64,000 bases of DNA from Antedon mediterranea (taxonomy: Eukaryota > Echinodermata > Crinoidea > Comatulida > Antedonidae): contig NC_092670.1 of NCBI RefSeq assembly GCF_964355755.1, positions 33,961,795 through 34,025,794 on the forward strand, read 5' to 3'. Of the stretch, positions 49,409 to 59,759 are shown piece after piece. Under the pieces are notes generated by a model. That model was not told the DNA's origin. It did not search any database and saw only the letters and a program-made list of their open reading frames with translations. The translations under genes and the position numbers were made by a program. Position 1 is the stretch's first letter. Every line of letters begins with the position of its first letter.

Positions 49409-49666
49409 ATACTGGTGATCCCTACTACCCTGATTGTCCATCTGAACCATTGGTTTTTAATACAAGTGACTCTGACATGGCTGAGACAACGTGGAATGAA
49501 CAAACGCCAACTGATGCATCTTCTGTTACAATATCCGAGTCAAGGCAGACTAAACCAGCTGAGACATCACCAGCTAACTTCCCAATAGGAGAGACTAACC
49601 TCACATACACTGCTACTGATGGCAGTGGTAACATGGGATCTTGTATTATAACTATTAGAGTAATTG
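49409..49666 (+). CDS. HYR domain exon 2
   Basis: The AG acceptor (TTTTTGAAATAG) is followed by 258 nt, that is 2 nt, 85 codons and 1 nt, then the donor GTAAGT at 49667. Both borders are phase 1. With the base from the previous exon the product starts DTGDPYYPDCPSEPLVFN, then ETTWNEQTPTDASSVTIS, NFPIGETNLTYTATDGSGN and ends SCIITIRVIG. This matches the HYR consensus well: an initial P.C motif, a W-x-P region, FP-x-G-x-T, Y-x-A-x-D-x-S-G-N, then C and a terminal V strand. HYR domains are usually about 80-85 residues and one exon per domain is common. It encodes an extracellular Ig-like module, probably for adhesion or matrix binding. Confidence 0.85.
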
Positions 49667-49669
49667 GTA

Positions 49670-50227
49670 AGTAAATCGTTTGGGTAGTACTTAAAGGGTT
49701 AGCTCCGGGTATAAAGTATATATTTATTAGAAATTGAAATCATTTGCCAACAACATTTTGTTAACACCAGTTATTTTTCTTCAACGGAAAGTTAGAATGG
49801 GCATCGTGAAATAAGCTACTTCTTCAAAAGGTGGTGTTTTTCCACAAGATACAGCATGAAATCGGTGCTTTCAAAATAATAACATTCCTAAAGCTAGTGA
49901 ACAATATGCCTGAGAAAATCAAAATGAGATGAGAATTTTTAGCGCAACATTTGAATATGCTACTAGTTGCAGAGAACAACTCTTTTCTCAAATCTTGGCC
50001 AGTATGACTGGTACAACATAAAAAAATGGTTGTAAATTGTTGGTATTTAAAACTTCAGTCAAAGGTCAAAACATTTCTCTGACTGGGTTCATGTTCTATT
50101 GGACGTACAAGATCTAGTTCTTTCTTCATTTCTGAAAACGTTTTAATAGGCTACTCAAACTTTTTTTCCAAACTCGGTGAGTATGACTGGTACAAGTCTA
50201 CACCCCATTTATGTGCTACAAAAAATA
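49670..50227. other. Intronic DNA
   Basis: Between HYR exons 2 and 3. No gene or repeat was identified before the family B element at 50228. Confidence 0.5.
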
Positions 50228-50747
50228 CTAGAGGGTACTCCGAGAGTACAAACCTCCGCCTACTGTAAAATTCCACTACATAAAATTCCCCCTGAATATT
50301 TTTTTTTTACATTTTTTTTAATTAGTTCTAAGTTTAAATATGTTAACTGCACACTACAAAGTTGTGGATGACAGTGTGGTGTAATGGTTATGTATCCAGC
50401 CTCTCACAGTTGAGATCGCTGGTTCAAGCCCTACTGAGAGGTTTTTTTTTTTTATTATTTTTTTATTTGTTTTTTTTTTTGTTTTTTGTGGACCTTGATC
50501 TTTGACCCTGACCCTTCAAAATTTAACCACAATTATATGATGTGTCATTGATCATTGTGGCTAAGTTTGGTGAGAATCGGATCAAAACTGTGGTCTCTAG
50601 GCAGTAAAATAGTTTTTTGTTAGTTGTGACCTTGACCTATGACCTTTCCCTCTCAAATTCGAACTCGTCCGAGCTTTTTGGGCATGGATCATTGTGTCCA
50701 AATTTGGTTAGAATCGGATAAAAACTGTGGCCTCCAGGCTGTTCACA

Positions 50748-50795
<48 letters not shown>

Positions 50796-50836
50796 CAAAC
50801 ATACAGGGGTGAAAACATAACCTCCTTGGCGGAGGT
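50228..50836 (-). mobile_element. Family B element with tRNA-like part, copy 1
   Basis: On the - strand it starts near ACCTCCGCCAAGGAGGTTAT and ends GGTTTGTACTCTCGGAGTAC, a hairpin (GTACTC/GAGTAC), followed by CCTCTAG and host T. Hairpin plus CTAG|T resembles a Helitron 3' end. On the + strand it carries a tRNA-like segment (about 50370-50443) and poly-T. A (CA)n tract lies at 50748-50798. The second copy is at 54401-54995. Helitron versus composite SINE remains open, because no 5' TC terminus is evident. Confidence 0.7.
50370..50443 (+). repeat. tRNA-derived segment inside family B element
   Basis: The pol III promoter boxes are visible: box A TGGTGTAATGG and box B GGTTCAAGCCC, about 40 nt apart, followed at once by a run of T that could end transcription. 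The cloverleaf is degenerate; CCTCTCA and TGAGAGG pair instead. The same segment occurs at about 54541-54615. Confidence 0.65.
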
Positions 50837-50875
50837 AATAATATCGGGTTTTTTTTATACATTCTCTCCGTTTAG

Positions 50876-51136
50876 ATACTGGAGACCCTATTGTTACGGA
50901 GTATCCTAGGGACACAACAATTGATATAGAGTCTGGACAGCCAAAAGCTTTATACAACTGGACAGCTCCAGTTGCTACAGATAATTCTGGTACTGTCATA
51001 GTCTTTTATGAAATCAACGGAATGACCTTTAGCAGTCCATCTTACGAATTTCCTATAGAACCCACCGTAGTAACAGTAAATGTGTCAGACCCATCTGGAA
51101 ACAGCGTCGCAGACATCTTTACAGTCACTGTTCAAG
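50876..51136 (+). CDS. HYR domain exon 3
   Basis: The acceptor (CATTCTCTCCGTTTAG) is followed by 261 nt, that is 2 nt, 86 codons and 1 nt, then the donor GTAATA at 51137. Both borders are phase 1. The product runs DTGDPIVTEYPRDTTIDIES, then NWTAPVATDNSGTV, YEFPIEPTVVTVNVSDPSGN and DIFTVTVQG. It fits HYR (W-x-x-P-x-A-x-D-N, FP, V-x-V-x-D-x-S-G-N, terminal F-x-V-x-V) but has no cysteines, unlike exon 2. The repeated DTGDP start suggests that exons 2 and 3 arose by exon duplication. The next exon was not found before 55.9 kb, so the gene continues elsewhere or has decayed. Confidence 0.8.
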
Positions 51137-51693
51137 GTAATATACAAGATACATAATATTTGTATGCACAAGTAACTTTTTTTCCCTGATACTTACAAGC
51201 AATATAGACGTATACAGAGGTTAGAACAAACAAGAAAAAATGAAGTTACATTTCAATGTCAACTTACACGCATGGGAAATGATCAAATAGCTATAATGAA
51301 TTGGCTTTTCTAAATTTCGCTACTGTAGTTTTGCTTTTATAACCTCTTGATCCACATTTCTTGTATTGTTGTTTAGTAGTACAAGTGAAATAAGGTATTT
51401 AAGGGTAGATTACTGTCGAACAAAAACTAGATGCTTACAGCATTTAGACTCCACCTAATGTAATTGAATACATTGTTTGTGGCTGCAATGATTATTGACA
51501 ATAAAGGTATGCGGATGAGAAATCACATTACATGTTATAACCACGAATACTTGCAAATTGTTAAACTGTGCTACGTAAATAAAGTTGTTTTACATCAACA
51601 GAAAGTGAAACTTGTTTGTAGGAGTAGGCCTACACCGACAAGTAGAGAAAATTAAAGCTTATTTTATTGAAAATCATCATTATTGTGTAAATA
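51137..51693. other. Non-coding DNA after HYR exon 3
   Basis: Expected intron or 3' region. No further HYR exon, terminal exon or polyadenylation context could be recognised. Confidence 0.5.
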
Positions 51694-52164
51694 TCTATAT
51701 TAAATTTACGTAAGGGCAAAATTCGGTAAATCGCGCCTTACTTCTACAATTTTTACTCGATGGTATATAAAGTTGGTTCGTACTTTCGGTACTGATTTTA
51801 ACCACCTGATGTAACCCTGTTTACTAATTAAATTGAGTTAGATAATTAGTTATTGACGATTAAAACGAATTTAGGTTCAACGATTTGCCCCAAATAGGGG
51901 TGTTTTCCGATCGGGGTATACACTGTCTAATGGATGTCCAACTTGAAAAATACCCGCACACAATAATACGAGGACGCTTCGCATTTTCCTATCTCCTCCT
52001 ACGATAATTGTTTTTAATAGCTGAAAACCGGTTGAACTGCTCGAGTACAGCATCATAATGTTGAAGACAGGCCGATTTTCTTTAAAAAATACTATTTTGA
52101 TAGATTTAATTTACGATTTTACAAATGTATTGATTTGCGATGAATGGAACATTTCAATCTCTCA

Positions 52165-53266
52165 AGCTCCAGTCCCACCATCGGGTTTGTTCTTCATTCT
52201 TCCAAAGGGACTTGTATTGATTGATATGATGTCAGGAGAAGAGTGTCCTGTTCCCACAGTTATTTCTTTACTTGGTTACTAATGACCTACTTTTTGAATA
52301 GAATGCCAATATGCTTGCAATTTAGGAACAATCTTTTTTTTAATAGGTATTCAAGGATTTGCCAGAAAATGTACATTAGTGTTGACCAAAGCAATGTTTT
52401 ATTGTATTGTATATCAACCCTTGTGTTGAAATACTTTCTCTGCTTTGCTGTTCATTTATCATTCAGAATTCAAGTGTGATATTGTGTATCGTTTATAAAA
52501 ATTAAAATGGATTTAGTGTTACTTTCGAAAGTTTTGATTATTTTGTATATGGTTGTTAAGTATCTAAATAAAAGCAATCAGAAGAAAAACAACTGAAGAA
52601 ACACAGTGTGGTTTAACGTATTATTCCATAACACTTCCCGATAATAATCGATTCTATAGACAATTTTAGTTTTGTCATTCTGACCTGTATACATAGCCTT
52701 TCAATATTTTAACTGAACTGTGCTAAAAGCAAATGTATTCACTGGTCACCAAACCAAGAATGTTAATTGTTCTGTGGATGTACTGCACAGTACCCCCATG
52801 TAGGTCACTAGTAGCCCCAATGGGATTAATAATAATGAATAAACAACCTGTTTCTCTATACAGTAATTAATATATAATTTATTTTTATTGATTATGACTT
52901 TTATTAACACTTTATAATCTTTGTATTCCATTCAACTCCTAACTAAAATTGTTTCAGGTATCTATAATCAAAATATATATAGTGAACTATATTACATCTC
53001 TCTGCTACAATATTCAGATGATGATCCCTACCAAGCAAAATTCCTGCCCATCTGATTGGCTACTGGTGTAAAAAACTGGTGTCAGTTTTGTTAATAATAG
53101 GACACAATAGGACATGCAGTAAAACGTAAGTCACTATTTTCTCTCTTTTATACACAAGGGAGCAGTTAAAATAATAGATTTGACCCTAAAGGTGACTGGA
53201 AACAGGCACTTTCCATCAATCAATTAATACAGTGTCCCAGAAAAACCCGATGGTGGGACTGGAACT
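52165..53266. mobile_element. Harbinger-like derivative 1
   Basis: The ends are AGCTCCAGTCCCACCATCGG and the complement CCGATGGTGGGACTGGAACT. The interior aligns in reverse with the element at 53402-54314. The target duplication is unclear: left TCA, right TTGA. Remnants of the transposase region are visible only as CAGTGTGGTTTAA near 52605. It is non-coding. Confidence 0.75.
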
Positions 53267-53401
53267 TTGAGTCTGCCAGTTTGGTTTAACACAAGTAGGT
53301 AAATTTATGAGCCCTTGGAGAATAAACTTGCAATACTTTGACAATACAGTACTGCAAATACTAAACCATTTTTGGTCGTCATTTGAATCGAACATTTCTT
53401 A

Positions 53402-54314
53402 AGCTCAGTTCCCACGATCGGTTTTTTTCTTCCGTCTTCCAAAGGAACACTGTATTGATTGATGGAAAGTGCCTGTTTCCAGTCACCTTTATGGTCAAAT
53501 CTATTATTTTAACTGCTCCCTTGTGTATAAAAGAGAGAAAATAGTGACTTATAAGTTTTAGTGCATGTCCTATTATTGACGAAACTGACACCAGTTTTTT
53601 ACACCAATAGCCAATCAGATGGGCAGGAATTTGGCTTGGTAGGGATCAACATCTGAATATTGTAGCAGAGAGATATAATATAGTTCACTATATATCTTTT
53701 GATAAAAAATACCTGAAATAACTTTAGTTAGGAGTTGAATGGAATACAAAGATTATAAAGTGTTATTAAAAGTCATAATATATTATATATTTATATATAA
53801 TTATAGATAAAATTATTATATTTTTCTATGTCTTCTACTTCCAGTTCCTTTATTAAATCATGGTATGCTCCATGGGATTTTCGCCGCTGTATCCATGGTT
53901 TCACCCACACACTGCGTTTCTTTTGCAATCGTTTTTTTCTTCTGCTTGCGTTTATTTAGTTCTCTTACCATATACAAAATGATCAAAACTTTTGAAAGTA
54001 ACACTAAATCCATTTCGATTTGTATTAAGAATATACAATATCACAATTGAATTCTAAATGATAAATAGAATAGCAAAGCAGAGATCAGAGAAAGTATTTA
54101 CACAATGGTTGACAAGGTCAATCCTTGAATACCTACAATATACAAAGATTGTCCCTAAATTGCAAGCTTATGACATTCTATTCAAAAAGTAGGTCATTAG
54201 TGACCAAATGAAGAAATGACTGTGGGATTGCAACACTCTTCTCCTGATGTCCTATCAATCAATACAAGTCCCTTTGGAAGACGGAAGAACAAACCCGATG
54301 GTGGGACTGCAGCT
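53402..54314 (-). mobile_element. Harbinger-like derivative 2 with transposase N-terminal remnant
   Basis: The ends are AGCTCAGTTCCCACGATCGG and CCGATGGTGGGACTGCAGCT, flanked by TTA on both sides (53399-53401 and 54315-54317), the 3-bp target typical of PIF/Harbinger. The - strand around 53810-53910 reads VWVKPWIQRRKSHGAYHDLI, then KELEVEDIEKY, matching the start of Harbinger transposases (W-V-x-P-W, G-A-Y-H). The DDE domain is missing, so this is an internally deleted element. Confidence 0.85.
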
Positions 54315-54400
54315 TTACTGTGAATACTGTTAGATGTAAAAAAATATATACAAACATTTCTTACTGTGAATACTGTTAGATGTAAAAAAATATATACAAA

Positions 54401-54995
54401 CTAGAGGGTACTCCGAGAGTACAAACCTCCACCTACTGTAAAATTCCCCTACATAAAATGCCCCCTGAATATTTTTTGTTTTACATTTTTTTTAATTAGT
54501 TCTAAGTGTAAATATGTTAACTGCACACTACAAGGTTGTGGATGACAGTGTGGTGTAATGGTTATGTATCCAGCCTCTCACAGTTGAGATCGCTGGTTCA
54601 AGCCCCACTGAGGGGTTTTTTTTTATTATTATTATTTTATTTCTTTTTTTTTTGTTTTTTTGTGGACCTTGATCTTTGACCCTGACCCTTCAAAATTTAA
54701 CCACAATTATATGATGTGTCATTGATCATTGTGGCTAAGTTTGGTGAGAATCGGATCAAAACTGTGGTCTCTAGGCAGTAAAACAGTTTTTTGTTAGTTG
54801 TGACCTTGACCTATGACCTTCCCCCTCAAATTCGAACTCGTCCGAGCTTTTTAGGCATAGATCATTGTGTCCAAATTTGGTTAGAATCGGATAAAAACTG
54901 TGGCCTCCAGGCTGTTCACAGACACACACACAAACACAAACACACACACACACACAAACATACAGGGGTATAAACATAACCTCCTTGGCGGAGGT
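54401..54995 (-). mobile_element. Family B element, copy 2
   Basis: It matches 50228-50836 from CTAGAGGGTACTCC to CTTGGCGGAGGT, including the tRNA-like part with a GGTTCAAGCCC box B near 54596 and CA-rich tracts. It lies directly at the left border of the right segmental duplication copy. Confidence 0.8.
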
Positions 54996-55356
54996 AATAA
55001 TAGGCTAAAGTTTTAAGATTAAAATTTATATTTCAACCTGGAAATTAGGACTCTACGTCTAAAGGATTAAACATTGAAGGATAAACAGACAAACGTTGTC
55101 TGTATTAACAATAAAACGAAAAAGATTTTAGTAAAGTTTAATTTTAGTTAAATTTAACACCATTTATCCATTTAAAAATAGCAGTTAAAAAATAGAGAGT
55201 TAACAGACAAACAGACAGAACTACATTCTTAGGTTTCCAACTTAAAAATATTACATAAAGTTTTTAAAGTCTAAACTTTCTTAACATTCTGTTGTTAGTA
55301 CGTTAGTGGTTACATTGTGTTACGTTGTTACACGATAGTGGTTAAGCTAGGACGTA

Positions 55357-55520
55357 AAGCTTGGTTCCCACTAGAACGTAACACAAGGACGTAAACGCAA
55401 CTCAAGCATTTTAACCAATGACAAGCGAAGTTATAGACAGTTAGCAATCACAAGCGAATAAGCCATCGCTTGTGACTGGCGTTTCGTTACGTCCTTGTGT
55501 TGCGTCGCTAGTGAGAACCA
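55357..55520. repeat. MITE of the GGTTCCCACTAG family, inverted relative to the left copy
   Basis: It reads AAGCTTGGTTCCCACTAGAA and ends GTCGCTAGTGAGAACCA. The body (GACAAGCGAAGTTATAGACA, CAAGCGAATAAGCCATCGC) is the reverse complement of 3808-3988. Its left flank is that of the other MITE at 3621. Confidence 0.8.
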
Positions 55521-55873
55521 CTTTTTTTGGTGAAAGTTATTAACTATTATGATACTTCAAAATGACCCACTTTTTTTCGAAATAAAAAAAAAATTTTGTT
55601 GGAATTAGTCAAAGGGACAATACATCTTTAAGTAAACGTGATTGGTAGTTGAAGATGTTCATAGGAGAAAGACCAACTAACAAACGGGCCAATCAGAATA
55701 AACTCTGGTAACCAAGATTGCCTTGCTGTGATGTATTCACAGTAGGTTAAGTTATTAGTCGACTGTACTTGGCAAAATTCGTCACGCTATTCGTCGACAA
55801 AACATTCTGTATCTAATTTTATTTAGTAGGTCTACTGAGCAACAGCCGGTTTAGAGGACTAAACCAGACCTTC

Positions 55874-55881
55874 TATATATA
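55874..55881 (+). promoter_or_regulatory. TATA-like box of the second HYR-cluster gene
   Basis: TATATATA lies 56 nt before the ATG at 55937, in a block conserved with the left copy (for example AGGTCTACTGAGCAACAGCC). Confidence 0.5.
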
Positions 55882-55936
55882 GGCCTAGTGTTTTGCTAAA
55901 TAGGCCTTTTTTACTGTTTATCCGAAGTCAATTGCA

Positions 55937-56015
55937 ATGGTTTTATGGAAGAACATCGCACATATGTTCTGTTTGTTGGTGATAATGATATCCCACAAAG
56001 CTACTGGTATTTCTG
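55937..56015 (+). CDS. First coding exon, signal peptide (paralogous gene 2)
   Basis: The ATG at 55937 opens 26 codons plus 1 nt and a GTAAG donor at 56016. The product starts MVLWKNIAHMFCLLVIMI, then SHKATGIS. The signal peptide is kept with a few substitutions compared with 4862-4958, while the tail is shorter by six codons. Phase 1 is conserved. No further exon of this gene is seen up to 64000, as expected if its first intron is as long as that of gene 1. It could instead be an alternative first exon of the same gene, or a non-functional duplicate. Confidence 0.6.
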
Positions 56016-56686
56016 GTAAGTTTTGTATTTTTATTTTTCCACAGTGGTTCATGTTACATGGGATTTTTTTCTCTTTCGTGGGGGAAAGCCACTTTTAATT
56101 CATATTGTATGATCTTTCAATTTTACATGTAAAATCAAAATTTAAGAATGTAATATAGCAGATCTATAAAATATCATTTACAATTTATACGTCAATGTTG
56201 AGAGATCCAATTATGTTATGTTTTAAAAAGATATCTCTTTAAACCATATTATTGTACATATATGTTATAAACACATTTTTTAAATATGTAATCTTTGTAT
56301 ATCTTTGTCTTGGAATAGACTAATGAATAAAAGTGGGCTAAAACCACGAAAGAGAAAAAAAAATATTAAAAAAAATATTAAGATGATTGTTTGAATATTT
56401 TCAGTACAAACAATAATAGTAATAATAAACAATTATTACGTGTGATTTTAATAACTAATTTTCGTTCGCGTTACCCCATTTATTTTTAGCATTGTTTATG
56501 TTACAAACATATTGATTATAGATTTTAGTTCAAATCGGAAAATATAATAATAATAATTTAATTTCAACACATGCTTCTATAAAACATTCTTTAAAGGGTT
56601 GAAGGGTTGACACAATTTGAAAAAAAAAATAAACATTTTTTTTTATTCATTTAAAAAAGTACAATCATAACACAAAATCACTGTAA

Positions 56687-57279
56687 AGGCTAGGTTCGGG
56701 CAAAAAATTTCTATTGATCATACATTCCAATAATTATTGATCTATAGTTTCCCCTATGTTTCATAATTTTTGGGATTTTATTTGTGTTACACGAGCTTGT
56801 TGAAAATAAGCACTTTCTTATCAGTGGGGGGATAGTTCAAATTACACAGTAAAATCTCTATTCTTTTGTACACAAATTTTGTAAATAGAGAGGCATTTTA
56901 AAAAGCTATGAAAAATAAACGGTGTGGTAAAAAATGTTATCAGATGACTAAATATAGTTAATATAACTTGAATATTACATTTCTGATATTTTTATTCAAC
57001 TTCAGATTTTTATTTTCATGCTTTAGCAAAAAATATCCACCGTAAATCCACCATCTTTTTTCACCGTCTAGGGAGTCACCAGACATGTTATTACATTAGG
57101 TTAACTACCTAACTACTGAAAAAAAGTCTTCTTGGTTTTTATGGAAGAATTTTGCCAAATTTTGTATTTGACCATATTGAGGGAAATTCATGTTTTTTGT
57201 CTTGATTTCTGTTACAAATATTTGATTTATGTACAATTAACCAAATATTATATTTAAAATTCATGCCTGTACCTGAGCT
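56687..57279. mobile_element. 593-bp insertion flanked by TTAA-type site
   Basis: It is absent from the left copy, where CACTTTAAAATAAAG is continuous (5422-5436). Here GTAA precedes and TTAA follows it. The ends AGGCTAGGTTCGGGCA and TGCCTGTACCTGAGCT are imperfectly inverted. No coding frame. It is a probable non-autonomous element using a TTAA target; the left TTAA has one change. Confidence 0.7.
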
Positions 57280-57799
57280 TTAAAATAAAGTAATAGATAT
57301 CAAAGAAATATAAACGTTTAAATAAAGTAACTTACAGTGATCAAACAATATTAAAAACTATAAATTATTAATTCAATTTTTTTAAAGTAAATAATAATTA
57401 ATTATTAATTATTAATTATTAATCAATAATTCATTTGGTAAATGCTGACCAATCTAACTGAATATAAGTAACTTTCAGTGGTCAAACAATTATAGATTAT
57501 TAATCCTTTTTTTTTTATTTAAAATAATATATAGGCCTATATACATATATTTTAATTATCTGTATTGTAACCAAGGAACTAATGGTATAATAAATAATTA
57601 AAAATATCTAATAAGTGCCAATAATAATTTCTTGTTTTCAATGTAATTAAATACAATAAATAGCAGACATAATAATATTACACAAAAAAAGTCATATCCT
57701 CGAGTAAAAGTATCAGAAAATTATTAAATTTAATCTTCTATTAATCTCCACTTTTGTCTAAAATTATACAATTTACTTCTTTTAGAAGCAATTTTTTTT

Positions 57800-59330
57800 C
57801 TATATTATTATTAAATTTTAACAAATTGAAGAAAACCTGGAAGACTGGCTTTTTTGGCTAAATATAATTTTCTTAATCAACAAAATACATAAATGTAATA
57901 GCATATCATGATTTTCTGTATTGTAACCAAATAATATGGATGTCTTATCAAGGTTAATCTTTGTTTTTTGAAATATTTTCCCACCAAGTCGTGAATTCAT
58001 CCCATAGTTGGGTTGCAATGATACATTCAACCAAAAATAGTTTCAATATTTGATTCACAATAGGAACACATACTACTCGTTACAATAATCATTTTATGTA
58101 TAGTCTACTATTAGTTGACAAGCAATTCATATAAATTTTATACTGAAATATTCTGGTTCTTACCTCCTGAGAACATTAAAACGGTAATACATAGATATTT
58201 TCCCATTTATCGCTATCTACACCTAATTCACCCTGCAATTTATTTTGAGATGTTGGTATTTAAAAAAATTGTTTCAATTAAGGCTTTGTATATATTTTTT
58301 TTTTTTCGTAAAAACCCTAGCTTCATGTTTGCTTTCCACTGTGGGGGTATTGCAGATATCGTCATTCTACATTGCATGAAATTGCTTGTCGATAAGCCTC
58401 TCTCTATCCACGTATTAAAGGGAATGATATTACCGTTTTCATAAAAAGGGTCGCTTACTAAACACATCCCGAACATCTCTAAGGCTCTTGTAATAAAATG
58501 GCTTGCCATGTATATGCATGTGCCTATTAAACCATATATATTGGGACCCTTTGTTTACTGTATCAGGATGTATTAATTCGAAGTAAGCGTTTAACATATC
58601 CTTATAAAACAAAGGAATATTTTTCAACGGCGGCCAAAGTCCGCGCTTACATTACATTAAAAAATAATGTCGCCTCCTTGCTTATTCAAAAAACTATGTA
58701 GTAGAGATCTCCATGCTGCATTAAAATTTATGTTATAACGTTGTATCCATGTTATCTTTACTGCCTTAAACATACTTTTGATATCTGCCATTTTTAAACC
58801 GCCTTCTTCAAAATTCCCAATTAATGTTGTTCTTTTTATCATACCTTTACCACCGTTCCATAAGAAATTTAATAGAATTGTTTCAATTGATTTAAGTACT
58901 GTACATGCGGCGGTATATATGTATGACAGATGCTAAATATATAAATTGGGATATTGCGAATGTTTTAATTCTTCCTGCTAAAGTTAGTTGTCTGGTTCTC
59001 CATTATGTTTAATATTAATTTTAGTTGTTTAATTTTCGTTTCGAAATTACATTGTTCCCGTTGTCTTTCATTATAAGAAAAATAAACTCTTAATGCTTTT
59101 ACTGGTTGTTGTGGCCATTGCATATGTATTGGTTTGTTTTTACATCGCCTATTTGAACCAAGCCATATAGCCTGCGATTTGCTTATATTTAATTTTAGAA
59201 AATTTCTCATTTTGAATGTTATCCAGGGAATATGTTGAAATTATCTTACGACCATTTAATATCGCCTATAACAATGTTTACTCTCTTTTTTGCCACTTCT
59301 TAAAAATGTATAGGGTATTGTCAGCTTTAA
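57800..59330 (-). mobile_element. LINE fragment, L1/Tx1-like ORF2 C-terminal half (right copy)
   Basis: Copy of 5960-7365. The - strand has SKSQAIWLGSNRR and VKALRVYF (58965-59210), IKRTTLIGNFEEGGLKMADI (58657-58842), GKPFYYKSLRDV with NTWIERGLSTSNFMQCR (58240-58627) and a tail with NLDKTSILFGY (57818-58030). The same kinds of frameshift separate the pieces. Some words lost on the left are kept here and the reverse. Confidence 0.7.
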
Positions 59331-59394
59331 AAAATATATATATTTATAGGTATCAAGGCTAAAACAAAGTCTGTACAGACATTTTAGTTGCATT

Positions 59395-59640
59395 ATATGC
59401 AAATATTAAATAGGGTCGAGGGTCAAATGTCATACTTCTGATAATTTTTGGGTACAATGTTTCATTATAGCGAATATAAATATGTACATTCTGAATAATG
59501 CTTTGAAAAATCAACTCTCTAGCATTAATGGTTTTCGAGATATAGAAAGACTGTAATTTCACCCCCTTATTTGCATATTTCATGTAATTTGTACTACTAA
59601 TTTGCATACTTTCGAGGTGTGTGGCAATGATGTGATTGTG
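59395..59640. repeat. GGTCAAAGGTCA-type monomer (right copy)
   Basis: Duplicate of 7440-7700, with GGTCGAGGGTCAAATGTCA and TATAAATATGTACATTCTGA. Confidence 0.6.
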
Positions 59641-59759
59641 GGAATTACAAAGCGGTCCCATGCCGACTATAAGAAACCTGTATCCGATTCATTTGAGTCT
59701 CTACAGACATGTTAGTCGCATTATGTATGCAAACATTGATAAATGGGGTCGAGGGTAAA

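Larger units (their letters stand above)
51694..54400 (+). mobile_element. Helitron-like family A, copy 5, with nested insertions
   Basis: It starts TCTATATTAAATTTACG after A and follows the family up to CATTTCAATCTCTCA (52164). It resumes after the first Harbinger element as GTCTGCCAGTTTGG and after the second as CTGTGAATACTGTTAGATG. A 50-bp direct repeat lies just before 54400. Family B begins directly at 54401, so its own 3' end is missing. The order matches copy 4 exactly once the two insertions are removed. Confidence 0.8.

Noticed and set aside
50637-50999. A minus-strand frame with a long Cys-Val run
   Set aside because: It is a translation of the (CA)n tract in the family B element running into the antisense of HYR exon 3.
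53025-53060. A possible exon starting GATGATGATCCC after an AG
   Set aside because: It stops after about twelve codons and belongs to the Harbinger-like element, with a reverse copy near 53630.
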